37,713 nt of DNA from Streptomyces sp. ADI96-02 (GCF_003846185.1 NZ_ML123034.1:3199412-3237124), one strand, 5' to 3'. Shown: positions 29,719-37,463, numbered from the stretch's first letter. Numbers and translations: made by a program. Notes: generated by a model from the sequence alone, not told the origin.

Positions 29719-30315
29719 TCAGCGCCCGCTCGCCCGCATCCCCTCGAAGGCGAGCTGGACGACGGTGTCCGCGAGCTGGTCCTCCGCCGGGAAGCCGTCC
29801 GGCTGCGGCCGGTACCACTCGACCAGCGAGTTCACCATGCCGAACAGCAGCCGGGTCGCCAGCCGTATGTCGACGTCGGCCCGGAGGTCCCCGTCGGCCA
29901 CCGCCGCCTTCAGCAGCTCCGACACCCGCTGGTCGAACTCGCGCCGCCGCTCCAGGGCCCAGCGCTCGGTCGTCGTGTTGCCGCGCACGCGCAGCAGCAG
30001 CGTGACGTAGGGAAGCTCGGCCATCAGCACCTCGACGGTACGGCGCGTGACGTACTCGACCCGCTCGATCGCGCGCCCGCGCACGGCCCCCGGCTCGTCG
30101 AGAATGCCGAAGAGGCCGTCGAGCGCCCGGCTCACGGCCCGCCGCAGAAGCTCCTCCTTGCCCGTCACATGGTGGTAGATGGAGGATTTCGAGATGCCCG
30201 CCGCCCGGGAGAGATGCTCCATGGACGTGCCGTCGTAGCCGCGCTCGTTGAAGACACGGACGGCGACGGTGAGCAGAGTCTCCGGGGTGTACGTGTCCCG
30301 CTTGGCCGTGGTCAT
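29719..30315 (-). CDS. paaR: TetR/AcrR-family regulator, probable PaaR
   Basis: A 198-residue repressor. The N-terminal helix-turn-helix reads TLLTVAVRVFNERGYDGTSM, then LSRAAGISKSSIYHHVTGKE (recognition helix about 41-49). The C-terminal ligand domain is all-helical with the family pattern ERVEYVTRRTVEVLM and LATRLLFGMVNSLVEWYRP. It is divergent from paaN, with a 14-bp palindrome between them that recurs before paaA, so it most likely represses the phenylacetate genes and is released by phenylacetyl-CoA, as PaaR regulators are. The name rests on context and motif, not on a search. Start ATG 30315 follows GGGAGG by about nine bases. Confidence 0.85.
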   Translation of the reverse strand: MTTAKRDTYTPETLLTVAVRVFNERGYDGTSMEHLSRAAGISKSSIYHHVTGKEELLRRAVSRALDGLFGILDEPGAVRGRAIERVEYVTRRTVEVLMAELPYVTLLLRVRGNTTTERWALERRREFDQRVSELLKAAVADGDLRADVDIRLATRLLFGMVNSLVEWYRPQPDGFPAEDQLADTVVQLAFEGMRASGR

Positions 30316-30337
30316 GTCCGCGATCCTCCCCCATGGG

Positions 30338-30372
30338 TTGTCCACAGGTTGCTTCGGGCCGAGTTGTCCACA
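30338..30372 (+). promoter_or_regulatory. Two TTGTCCACAGGTT repeats upstream of paaN
   Basis: TTGTCCACA occurs at 30338-30346 and 30364-30372, each followed by GGTT. A weaker third copy, TTGTCCCGA, lies at 30389-30397. The three are spaced 26 and 25 bases apart, and the surrounding sequence is also repeated (GGGCC follows both). They match the DnaA-box consensus but lie in the paaR-paaN promoter region, the last copy running into the PaaR box. Confidence 0.7.
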
Positions 30373-30396
30373 GGTTCGCCGGGCCCACTTGTCCCG

Positions 30397-30410
30397 ACCG
30401 ATCGTTCGGT
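30397..30410. promoter_or_regulatory. PaaR box between paaR and paaN
   Basis: ACCGATCGTTCGGT is a near-perfect palindrome with ACCGA/TCGGT arms. Its exact reverse complement is the box before paaA. It fits the ACCGNNCGNNCGGT core I recall for PaaR of Corynebacterium. It lies 54 bases before the paaN start and 81 before paaR, suitable to control both. Confidence 0.75.
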
Positions 30411-30464
30411 TACTCTAACTCCGTCGTCACATCCCTGCCCGGCTCGATGAGGAGTTGGTCCGCC

Positions 30465-32165
30465 ATGGCCGCCGCGCTCACCCCCCAGCAGCTGTCCGAG
30501 ACCCACCGGCCCACGCTCGACCGGGCCCTCGAAACGATCGCCACCCGCGCCTACTGGTCACCGCACCCCGAGCACCCGAAGGCGTACGGCGAGGGCGGCG
30601 CTCCCGGCAGCCTCGGGGCGGCCGAGGGCAAGGCCGCGTTCGACGCCGTGCTGAACACCCGGCTGGACCTCGGTCAGCCCGGCACGGACGGCTGGACGGG
30701 CGGGGAGGTCTCGCCTTACGGGCCGGCGCTCGGCGTCGAGTATCCGCATGCCGACCTGGACGCGCTGCTGCCGGCGATGCGGGCAGGCACGGCCGACTGG
30801 CGCGCGGCCGGACCGGAGACCCGGGCACTGGTCTGCCTGGAGATCCTGTCGCGGATCAGCGCCCGCACCCACGAGTTCGCGCACGCCGTGATGCACACGA
30901 GCGGCCAAGCCTTCATGATGGCGTTCCAGGCGGGCGGACCGCACGCCCAGGACCGCGGCCTGGAAGCCGTCGCCTACGCCTACCAGGAGCAGGTCCGCAC
31001 CCCGCGGACCGCCGACTGGTCCAAGCCGCAGGGCAAGCGCGACCCGCTGAAGCTGCACAAGTCGTTCATCGCCTCCGGGCGCGGTGTCTCGCTGCTCATC
31101 GGCTGCAACACGTTCCCCACGTGGAACGGCTACCCGGGCCTCTTCGCGTCCCTCGCCACCGGAAACCCGGTCCTGGTCAAGCCCCACCCGAGGGCGGTCC
31201 TCCCGCTGGCGCTCACGGTGGGCCTGGCCCGTGAGGTGCTGGCCGAGGCGGGCTTCGACCCGAACCTGGTCGCCCTGGCCGCCGAGCGTCCGGGCGAGGG
31301 CATCGCCAAGACCCTGGCGGTCCGACCCGAGATCCGGATCATCGACTACACCGGCTCCACCGCCTTCGGCGACTGGCTGGAGGCCAACGCCCGCCAGGCC
31401 CAGGTCTACACGGAGAAGGCCGGGGTCAACACGATCGTCGTCGACTCCACCGACGACTACCGGGGCATGCTCGCCAACCTGGCCTTCTCGCTCTCGCTGT
31501 ACAGCGGCCAGATGTGCACCACCCCGCAGAACCTGCTCATTCCCCGGGACGGCATCACCACGGACGCCGGCGCCAAGACCTACGACGAGGTGGTCGCGGA
31601 CCTCGCGGAGGCGGTCACCGGCCTCCTCGGCGACGACGCCCGCGCCGCCGCGCTGCTCGGCGCGCTGGTCAACCCGGACGTGAAGGCCCGGGTGGAGGCG
31701 GCCGGAGCGCTCGGCGAGGTCGCCCTGGCCTCGCGCACGGTGGCGAACGCCGAATTCCCCGACGCGGTCGTCCGTACACCGGTCGTCGTCAAGCTCGACG
31801 GGGTGAAGACCGACGACGACGCGCCCTACCTCTCGGAGTGCTTCGGCCCGGTCTCGTTCGCCGTCGCCGTCGAGTCCACCTCCGCCGCTCTGGAGTTGCT
31901 GCGGCGCACGATCCGTGAGAAGGGCGCGATGACGGTCGGCGCCTACACGACCTCGGCCGAGGTGGAGCGCGCCGTCGAGGACGTCTGCCTGGAGGAGTCG
32001 GCCCAGCTCTCGCTGAACCTGACCGGCGGGGTCTACGTCAATCAGACCGCCGCCTTCTCCGACTTCCACGGTTCGGGCGGCAACCCCGCCGCCAACGCGG
32101 CCCTGTGCGACGCGGCCTTCGTCGCCAACCGCTTCCGCGTCGTGGAAGTGCGCCGCCAGGCGTAG
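30465..32165 (+). CDS. paaN: Phenylacetic acid degradation protein PaaN (aldehyde dehydrogenase family)
   Basis: A 566-residue member of the PaaN branch of the aldehyde dehydrogenase superfamily. It is expected to oxidise the semialdehyde produced after ring opening in the phenylacetyl-CoA pathway, the job done by the dehydrogenase half of PaaZ elsewhere; no hydratase domain is fused here. Key regions are PTWNGYPGLFASLATGNPVLVKPHP for nucleotide binding, DYTGSTAFGDWL (about 294-305), the general base E317 in YTEKAGVN, and the nucleophile C351 in YSGQMCTTPQNLL. The start ATG 30465 is ten bases after GAGGAG. It is divergent from paaR and separated from paaABCD by three unrelated genes. Confidence 0.92.
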   Translation: MAAALTPQQLSETHRPTLDRALETIATRAYWSPHPEHPKAYGEGGAPGSLGAAEGKAAFDAVLNTRLDLGQPGTDGWTGGEVSPYGPALGVEYPHADLDALLPAMRAGTADWRAAGPETRALVCLEILSRISARTHEFAHAVMHTSGQAFMMAFQAGGPHAQDRGLEAVAYAYQEQVRTPRTADWSKPQGKRDPLKLHKSFIASGRGVSLLIGCNTFPTWNGYPGLFASLATGNPVLVKPHPRAVLPLALTVGLAREVLAEAGFDPNLVALAAERPGEGIAKTLAVRPEIRIIDYTGSTAFGDWLEANARQAQVYTEKAGVNTIVVDSTDDYRGMLANLAFSLSLYSGQMCTTPQNLLIPRDGITTDAGAKTYDEVVADLAEAVTGLLGDDARAAALLGALVNPDVKARVEAAGALGEVALASRTVANAEFPDAVVRTPVVVKLDGVKTDDDAPYLSECFGPVSFAVAVESTSAALELLRRTIREKGAMTVGAYTTSAEVERAVEDVCLEESAQLSLNLTGGVYVNQTAAFSDFHGSGGNPAANAALCDAAFVANRFRVVEVRRQA

Positions 32166-32207
32166 GGCCGCCGGACGCAGCGGGGAGAAGGGCGGGGGAG
32201 CTGGAGT

Positions 32208-32918
32208 TCAGGGAGCGTCGGGGATGTCCGCGTGGCGCTGCACCCACGCGTGCATCGCGATCGCCGCGGCAGCCCCGGCGTTGATCGACCGCGTCGAGCC
32301 GAACTGCGCGATCGAGCACACCATGCTCGCGTGTTCGCGCGCTTCCCCGGTCAGCCCCGGCCCTTCCTGCCCGAACAGCAGCACACACCGGCGCGGCAGC
32401 TCGGTCCGCTCCAGCGGCACGGCGCCGGGGAGGTTGTCGATCCCGATGATCGGCAGCCCCTCGGCCGCCGCCCACGCGGTCAGGTCCGCCGTGTCGGGGT
32501 GGTGGCGCACATGCTGGTAGCGGTCGGTGACCATGGCGCCGCGCCGGTTCCAGCGCCGCCGCCCCACGATGTGGATCTCCTTGGCGAGGAAGGCGTTGGC
32601 GGTCCGGACCACGGAGCCGATGTTGAAGTCGTGGCCCCAGTTCTCCACGGCCACGTGGAAGTCGTGCCGACGCAGGTCCAGGTCGGCGACGATCGCCTCC
32701 CGCGTCCAGTAGCGGTAGGCGTCGCCGACGTTGCGCCGGTCGCCGTGGGCCAGCAGCTCCGCGTCGTAGCGCTCGCCCTCCGGCCAGGGCAGCGGATGCG
32801 GCCCGACGCCGATCTCCTCGCCGTATCCGTCGTCGTACTGGAGGGGTTCGGCCTGGAGGGGTTCGGCGGGCGGGGCCGCGTCCGGGGGTTCTTGGGTTCT
32901 GCCGGTCTCACTGCTCAC
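32208..32918 (-). CDS. TrmH/SpoU-family RNA 2'-O-methyltransferase
   Basis: A 236-residue SPOUT methyltransferase that would methylate a ribose 2'-OH in tRNA or rRNA using S-adenosylmethionine. The three family motifs are present: NIGSVVRTANAFLAKEIHIV (motif 1), LLFGQEGPGLT (motif 2) and STRSINAGAAAAIAMHAWV (motif 3), which make the trefoil knot. An extension of about 75 residues precedes the fold. The RNA target cannot be told from sequence. Start GTG 32918 overlaps the HTTM gene stop by GTGA. It is the last gene of a three-gene operon and converges on paaN across a 42-base gap without a visible hairpin. Confidence 0.92.
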   Translation of the reverse strand: MSSETGRTQEPPDAAPPAEPLQAEPLQYDDGYGEEIGVGPHPLPWPEGERYDAELLAHGDRRNVGDAYRYWTREAIVADLDLRRHDFHVAVENWGHDFNIGSVVRTANAFLAKEIHIVGRRRWNRRGAMVTDRYQHVRHHPDTADLTAWAAAEGLPIIGIDNLPGAVPLERTELPRRCVLLFGQEGPGLTGEAREHASMVCSIAQFGSTRSINAGAAAAIAMHAWVQRHADIPDAP

Positions 32919-34282
32919 CCGACGAGCGTATGGCCCCCGCTGCCGCCGTGCGGCGGGGCCTCCTCCGTACCGTGCCCACCGCTCTTCGCCGGACCGGGCC
33001 CACCGGGGGTGGAGGGACCGTCCGGGCCTCGCGGGCCCCCGGCCTTCCGGGAGTCGCCCGACAGCCGGGAGAGCAGGCCCCGGCGTGCCGACGAGACCAT
33101 GCGCCCCAGCCACACGAGGAAGACGGTCGGCAGGAACACCGCGTCCGCCGCGATCATCGCCATCGAGAAGAACGGCAGCCCGAGCAGCAGGGCGATACCC
33201 AGGTGCTCGCCGATCATCACGACCAGCAGGACGTTCTTCACCCGCCGGTTGAACAGCGTGAAGGGGAAGGCGACCTGGACGATGACGGTCGCATAGCTCA
33301 GCACCATCACCATGAGGGCGTTGGAGGCGAGGAGGTCCGACAGCGCGGGCCACGGCGTGAAGTAGTCCAGCTTGAGCGGGTAGTAGAGCGCGGTGCCGTC
33401 CTGCCAGCGCGTGCCCTGGATCTTGTACCAGCCGGCGGTCGCGTAGATCAGGCAGACCTCCGCCATGATCACCACGAGCGTGGCGTTGTGGGCGAGATTG
33501 GCCAGCACATCGAGCAGCAGGCGGGACTGCCCGCCGGGCGCGCGTCGGTTCGCGGCCCACCAGGCGGCGGCCGAGAGCCAGAGCACCCACAGCAGGACGC
33601 CCATCCACCAGGTCCCGCCGAGCCCGTCCATCAGTGTGGCGAGCAGCAGGACCGGACCGAGGACCGCCCAGAGCACCGGGCCCGCGATGTCACGCACGGG
33701 CGGCAGGCCGTGGGCCCGGCGCTCCGCGTCACGGGCGGCCCGCCGGGCGTCCAGCGACCAGACCTGGGCGCAGCGCGTGAGGACGAGGTAGATCGCCATG
33801 AGGTGGATGACGTTGTCGCCGCCGTCGCCCATGAAGATGCTGCGGTTCTGCACGGACAGCACGCCGACCATGAACAGGACGGACATGGTCCGGGTGCGCC
33901 ACCCGAGGAGCAGCCCGGCGGCGGACAGCAGGGTCAGCGCGTACACCGCCTCGAACCACAGGGCGCTGTCCGACCACATGAGCACGGAGAAGGCGTCGTT
34001 GCCCTCCGTGAGCCGTCGGGCCAGGTCCCAGTGCCACGGGCTGTCGGGGCCGTACAGCTCGTGGCGGTTCGGGATCTCACGCAGCAGGAAGAACAGGTAC
34101 GTCGCGGAGAAGCCGATCCGGATGACGGCGCTCTGGTACGGGCCGAGGGCCGAGGCGGTGACGCGCTGGAGGAGGCGGGCCGCCCCGCCGCTGCCGCCGC
34201 CGGGCCGGTCAACGGAGTCGGGGCCGCCGTCGGCGCCCGCGACGGTGGCGGTGGCGGTGGTCGTGTGCGGGGTCGCGGTCAC
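32915..34282 (-). CDS. HTTM-domain polytopic membrane protein (SdpB/gamma-carboxylase-like)
   Basis: A 455-residue integral membrane protein with about seven or eight hydrophobic helices, for example AVIRIGFSATYLFFLLREI, LTLLSAAGLLLGW and VMVLSYATVIVQVAFPF. The HTTM hallmarks, shared with vitamin K-dependent gamma-carboxylases and SdpB, are NRSIFMGDGGDNVIHLMAIY and EVCLIYATAGWYKIQGTRWQ followed by GTALYY. It lacks the soluble C-terminal part of true carboxylases; the tail is Pro/Gly-rich. Start GTG 34282 overlaps the DUF5819 stop (GTGA). The tight pairing suggests one membrane complex. A modification or export role is plausible but unproven. Confidence 0.85.
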   Translation of the reverse strand: MTATPHTTTATATVAGADGGPDSVDRPGGGSGGAARLLQRVTASALGPYQSAVIRIGFSATYLFFLLREIPNRHELYGPDSPWHWDLARRLTEGNDAFSVLMWSDSALWFEAVYALTLLSAAGLLLGWRTRTMSVLFMVGVLSVQNRSIFMGDGGDNVIHLMAIYLVLTRCAQVWSLDARRAARDAERRAHGLPPVRDIAGPVLWAVLGPVLLLATLMDGLGGTWWMGVLLWVLWLSAAAWWAANRRAPGGQSRLLLDVLANLAHNATLVVIMAEVCLIYATAGWYKIQGTRWQDGTALYYPLKLDYFTPWPALSDLLASNALMVMVLSYATVIVQVAFPFTLFNRRVKNVLLVVMIGEHLGIALLLGLPFFSMAMIAADAVFLPTVFLVWLGRMVSSARRGLLSRLSGDSRKAGGPRGPDGPSTPGGPGPAKSGGHGTEEAPPHGGSGGHTLVG

Positions 34283-35289
34283 TTGTCCCCCTCCTCGGCG
34301 TGCGCGGTGCGGGACGAGGCCGGAAGATCGTCCGGCGTCACGTCCCACCAGGGCAGGACGCGGTAGCTCGGCTTGCCGCCGGCCGTCTCCGTGCTCCACA
34401 CCGGCGGGGCGACGGGGGTGGTGACCGACCGCATCTGGATCCGTTCGACGGCGCCGCCCAGGTCGCGCCCGCTGAGCCGCAGCATCGCGATGCGCCGGAC
34501 GTAACGCTCGGAGAGCTCGCCGCGCAGGCCGTTGGGCCGGTTCTCGGCGTCGTGCGAGTTCACGTAGAAGTCCCAGCCCCGGCGGAGTTCGTTCTGGCGC
34601 ACGTGGCTCGGGAAGGGGTTTCCGCGTATCGCCTCCCCGTCCTCACCGGTCAGGCTGATCCAGCCGGTGGTACGCGGCCCCTCGGGCCGGGACACGTCGG
34701 CCCGCACCTGGACGGCGACGTTCTGCTGGAGGGGGTTGGGAGCGAAGAGCTTCCAGTTCTGCTCGAACTCGGGGTAGATCCAGTCGTCGACCGTCTTGCC
34801 GTGCTGCTTGGTGAGCGTGTTGGACGGGGCGACGTGCAGGAACACCATGGCGAGCTGGGTGACGGCCAGCAGTCCGATGCCGGCGAGTGCCACGGCCGCG
34901 ACGATCTGGAAGGGGAACGACAGCGCGGCCATGCCCGCGGCGGGCTGCGGGGACCCGGCGTCCAGGGACCCGGCTTCCGGAGCGCCGGGCTCCTCAGCGC
35001 CGGGCTCCTCAGGGCCGGGCTCCTCAGGGCCGGGCTCCGGGGGCTCTGCTTCCGGTTTCCCAGCCGGTGCCTCGGCCCCCGGCGCCTCGGCCCCCGGCGG
35101 GCCCTCCCGGCGCTCCGCCTCGGCCCCGGCCTGCGGAGACGTCGGTCCCTGGGCCTGTGCGGGTACGTGCGGCGGGGCGGACGCCGATATGTGCGCCACC
35201 GGGTCCGGCTCCGCTTTCCGATCGTTCACCACCCGCGGCCAGGCGTCCTTCGCGCCGCCACCGGAGCCCCCGTCGTGATCCGAATCCAT
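34279..35289 (-). CDS. DUF5819 family membrane protein
   Basis: A 336-residue protein. About 120 residues of Pro/Glu/Ala/Gly-rich cytoplasmic sequence, including a pentapeptide repeat of the EEPGP type, precede one transmembrane helix (about 125-152, IVAAVALAGIGLLAVTQLAM). An extracytoplasmic domain follows with the diagnostic YPEFEQNWKLFAPNPLQQN and later YVNSHDAENRPNGLRGELSE. This is the DUF5819 signature. Its order, one helix then a W-x-L-F-A-P-x-P module, recalls SdpA, and the partner HTTM protein recalls SdpB. I chose ATG 35289 over GTG 35316. First gene of the operon, divergent from paaA, whose promoter boxes lie in the shared gap. Function unknown. Confidence 0.8.
   Translation of the reverse strand: MDSDHDGGSGGGAKDAWPRVVNDRKAEPDPVAHISASAPPHVPAQAQGPTSPQAGAEAERREGPPGAEAPGAEAPAGKPEAEPPEPGPEEPGPEEPGAEEPGAPEAGSLDAGSPQPAAGMAALSFPFQIVAAVALAGIGLLAVTQLAMVFLHVAPSNTLTKQHGKTVDDWIYPEFEQNWKLFAPNPLQQNVAVQVRADVSRPEGPRTTGWISLTGEDGEAIRGNPFPSHVRQNELRRGWDFYVNSHDAENRPNGLRGELSERYVRRIAMLRLSGRDLGGAVERIQMRSVTTPVAPPVWSTETAGGKPSYRVLPWWDVTPDDLPASSRTAHAEEGDK
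34950..35040. repeat. 15-bp in-frame tandem repeats inside the DUF5819 gene
   Basis: AGCGCCGGGCTCCTC is present twice in perfect tandem (34981, 34996), then twice as AGGGCCGGGCTCCKS (35011, 35026), together 60 bases. Just before it, GGGACCCGGCNTCC occurs twice (34950, 34965), also at 15-base spacing. On the minus strand these encode a Pro-Glu-Glu-Pro-Gly type repeat in the N-terminal disordered segment. Confidence 0.88.
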
Positions 35290-35320
35290 CCCGCCCCGCT
35301 CACCGTCGATCACCACTCAG

Positions 35321-35388
35321 TTATCCACAGGGTTGACACCCTACGGGCCGTCGACTCACCATTGAAGTCAATGAACCGAACGATCGGT
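35321..35388 (+). promoter_or_regulatory. paaA promoter region: DnaA-like box, -35/-10, inverted repeat and PaaR box
   Basis: In order: TTATCCACA (35321-35329, then GG); a perfect -35 hexamer TTGACA (35333-35338) with a possible -10 CACCAT (35357-35362) at 18 bases; the inverted repeat CATTGA-AG-TCAATG (35360-35373); and the PaaR box ACCGAACGATCGGT (35375-35388), the exact reverse complement of the box at 30397. The PaaR box would lie just downstream of the transcription start, a normal repressor position, and 16 bases before the paaA ATG. The region also serves the divergent DUF5819 gene. Confidence 0.75.
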
Positions 35389-35404
35389 CGGTAGGGAGTC
35401 CGGG

Positions 35405-36469
35405 ATGGCGGCAGTGACTGCGGAGCAGAAGGCGCAGAGCACATCAGGCACGGCGGACGCGGCAGAGGCGGCGCGCACCGCGGTCTTCGACGCGGCCGTG
35501 GCCGCGGATGACCGCATCGAGCCGCGCGACTGGATGCCCGAGGCGTACCGGGCCACGCTGGTCCGCCAGATGGCCCAGCACGCCCACTCCGAGATCATCG
35601 GCATGCAGCCCGAGGCCAACTGGATCACCCGCGCGCCCTCGCTGCGCCGCAAGGCGATCCTCATGGCGAAGGTGCAGGACGAGGCCGGACACGGCCTCTA
35701 CCTCTACAGCGCGGCCGAGACGCTGGGCACCAGCCGCGAGGAGCTGCTCGACAAGCTCCACGCCGGCCGCCAGCGCTACTCGTCGATCTTCAACTACCCC
35801 ACCCTGACGTGGGCCGACGTCGGCGCCATCGGCTGGCTGGTGGACGGCGCCGCCATCACCAACCAGGTCCCGCTCTGCCGCTGTTCCTACGGTCCTTACG
35901 CCCGCGCGATGGTCCGGATCTGCAAGGAGGAGTCCTTCCACCAGCGCCAGGGGTACGAGCTGCTGCTCGCCCTCAGCCGCGGCACCCCGGCCCAGCACGA
36001 CATGGCCCAGGACGCGGTGAACCGCTGGTGGTGGCCGTCGCTGATGATGTTCGGCCCGCCCGACGACGCCTCGTCCCACTCCGCGCAGTCGATGGCCTGG
36101 AAGATCAAGCGCCACTCCAACGACGAGCTGCGCCAGCGGTTCGTGGACATCTGCGTCCCGCAGGCCGAGGCCTTGGGCCTGACTCTTCCGGACCCCGACA
36201 TCCGGTGGAACGAGGAGCGCGGCCAGCACGACTTCGGCGCGATCGACTGGACCGAGTTCCAGGAGGTCCTCAAGGGCAACGGCCCCTGCAACGAAGAGCG
36301 GATCAGTCAGCGGCGCAGGGCCCACGAGGAAGGCGCCTGGGTCCGGGACGCGGCAGCCGCCTACGCCGCCAAGCACAGCCCGGCCCGGCCGGGCGCCACC
36401 CGGTCCGGCCCGCCCGCCGCACCGGTCCAGGACACCTCGCCCGCCCAGCACGTGGAGGAGACGGCATGA
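35405..36469 (+). CDS. paaA: 1,2-phenylacetyl-CoA epoxidase subunit PaaA
   Basis: A 354-residue catalytic subunit of the di-iron monooxygenase that epoxidises the ring of phenylacetyl-CoA. Ferritin-like metal motifs are visible: the glutamate in [12 protein letters not shown] (E70), DEAGH (E93, H96) and KEESFH (E175/E176, H179). [18 protein letters not shown] and [16 protein letters not shown] are family hallmarks. The N-terminal 38 residues and the Ala/Pro-rich C-terminal 40 are extra compared with enterobacterial PaaA (about 310 residues). Start ATG 35405 follows GGGAG. First gene of paaABCD; ATGA overlap with paaB. Likely repressed by the TetR/PaaR product. Confidence 0.96.
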   Translation: MAAVTAEQKAQSTSGTADAAEAARTAVFDAAVAADDRIEPRDWMPEAYRATLVRQMAQHAHSEIIGMQPEANWITRAPSLRRKAILMAKVQDEAGHGLYLYSAAETLGTSREELLDKLHAGRQRYSSIFNYPTLTWADVGAIGWLVDGAAITNQVPLCRCSYGPYARAMVRICKEESFHQRQGYELLLALSRGTPAQHDMAQDAVNRWWWPSLMMFGPPDDASSHSAQSMAWKIKRHSNDELRQRFVDICVPQAEALGLTLPDPDIRWNEERGQHDFGAIDWTEFQEVLKGNGPCNEERISQRRRAHEEGAWVRDAAAAYAAKHSPARPGATRSGPPAAPVQDTSPAQHVEETA

Positions 36470-36756
36470 GCAGCTCGACCGACTGGCCCCTGTGGGAGGT
36501 GTTCGTGCGTTCGCGGCGCGGGCTGTCCCACACCCACGCCGGGAGCCTGCACGCGCCCGACGCCGAGATGGCCCTGCGCAGCGCCCGCGACCTCTACACC
36601 CGCCGCTCGGAAGGGGTCTCGGTCTGGGTGGTGCCGTCCACGGCGGTCACCGCCTCGTCGCCCGACGAGAAGGACTCCTTCTTCGAGCCGGCCGGGGACA
36701 AGCCCTACCGCCACCCGACGTTCTACGAGATCCCGGAAGGGGTGAAGCACCTGTGA
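36466..36756 (+). CDS. paaB: 1,2-phenylacetyl-CoA epoxidase subunit PaaB
   Basis: A 96-residue small subunit. [20 protein letters not shown] and [20 protein letters not shown] followed by VSVWVVP are characteristic, as is the C-terminal [18 protein letters not shown]. PaaB bridges PaaAC heterodimers in the epoxidase and has no metal site. ATG 36466 overlaps the paaA stop (ATGA), and its stop overlaps the paaC GTG. Confidence 0.95.
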   Translation: MSSSTDWPLWEVFVRSRRGLSHTHAGSLHAPDAEMALRSARDLYTRRSEGVSVWVVPSTAVTASSPDEKDSFFEPAGDKPYRHPTFYEIPEGVKHL

Positions 36757-37463
36757 GCGCGGCCCTGGCCCTCGGTGACGACGCGCTGGTGCTCTCGCAC
36801 CGGCTGGGGGAGTGGGCGGGTCACGCCCCCGTCCTGGAGGAGGAGGTGGCTCTCGCCAACATCGCCCTGGACCTGCTCGGGCAGGCGAGGGTGCTGCTCT
36901 CCCTGGCCGGCGACGAGGACGAGCTGGCGTATCTGCGCGAGGAGCGGGCCTTCCGCAACCTCCAGCTGGTGGAGCAGCCCAACGGCGACTTCGCCCACAC
37001 CATCGCGCGGCAGCTCTTCTTCTCGGTCTACCAGCACCTGCTGTACGAGCGACTGGCGGCCTCCGCCGGTGAGTTCGCCGGCCTGGCGGCGAAGGCCGTG
37101 AAGGAGGTCGCCTACCACCGCGACCACGCCGAGCAGTGGGTCCTGCGGCTCGGCGACGGCACGGCGGAGAGCCACGAGCGGATGCAGAAGGGCCTGGACG
37201 CGCTGTGGCGCTTCACGGGCGAGATGTTCCAGCCCGTCGAGGGGATCGACGCGGCGGACGTCGACTGGCCGGCCCTGGAGGCCGCCTGGCTGTCCGCGGT
37301 CGCGGACGTCGTGCAGCGCGCCACTCTGACCCTTCCGACCGGTCCGCGCTCCGGGGCCTGGGCGGCGGGCGCCGGCCGGCAGGGTCTGCACACCGAGCCG
37401 TTCGGCCGCATGCTGGCCGAGATGCAGCATCTGCACCGCAGCCACCCGGGGGCGTCATGGTGA
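36753..37463 (+). CDS. paaC: 1,2-phenylacetyl-CoA epoxidase subunit PaaC
   Basis: A 236-residue structural partner of PaaA with the same ferritin-like helical fold but without a full metal site. Family segments: DALVLSHRLGEWAGHAPVLE, VALANIALDLLGQAR, DFAHTIARQLFFSVYQHLLY, VKEVAYHRDHAEQWVLRLGD and ALWRFTGEMFQP. Start GTG 36753 overlaps the paaB stop as GTGA. Its own end overlaps paaD by a few bases, so all four genes are translationally chained. Confidence 0.95.
   Translation: MSAALALGDDALVLSHRLGEWAGHAPVLEEEVALANIALDLLGQARVLLSLAGDEDELAYLREERAFRNLQLVEQPNGDFAHTIARQLFFSVYQHLLYERLAASAGEFAGLAAKAVKEVAYHRDHAEQWVLRLGDGTAESHERMQKGLDALWRFTGEMFQPVEGIDAADVDWPALEAAWLSAVADVVQRATLTLPTGPRSGAWAAGAGRQGLHTEPFGRMLAEMQHLHRSHPGASW

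Noticed and set aside
30338..30372. DnaA boxes considered as part of a replication origin
   Set aside because: Only two perfect boxes here, no AT-rich unwinding region and no dnaA or dnaN neighbour; the streptomycete oriC has many clustered boxes.
30558..32069. Minus-strand frame opposite paaN
   Set aside because: Antisense shadow of a complete aldehyde dehydrogenase gene with the catalytic cysteine in place.
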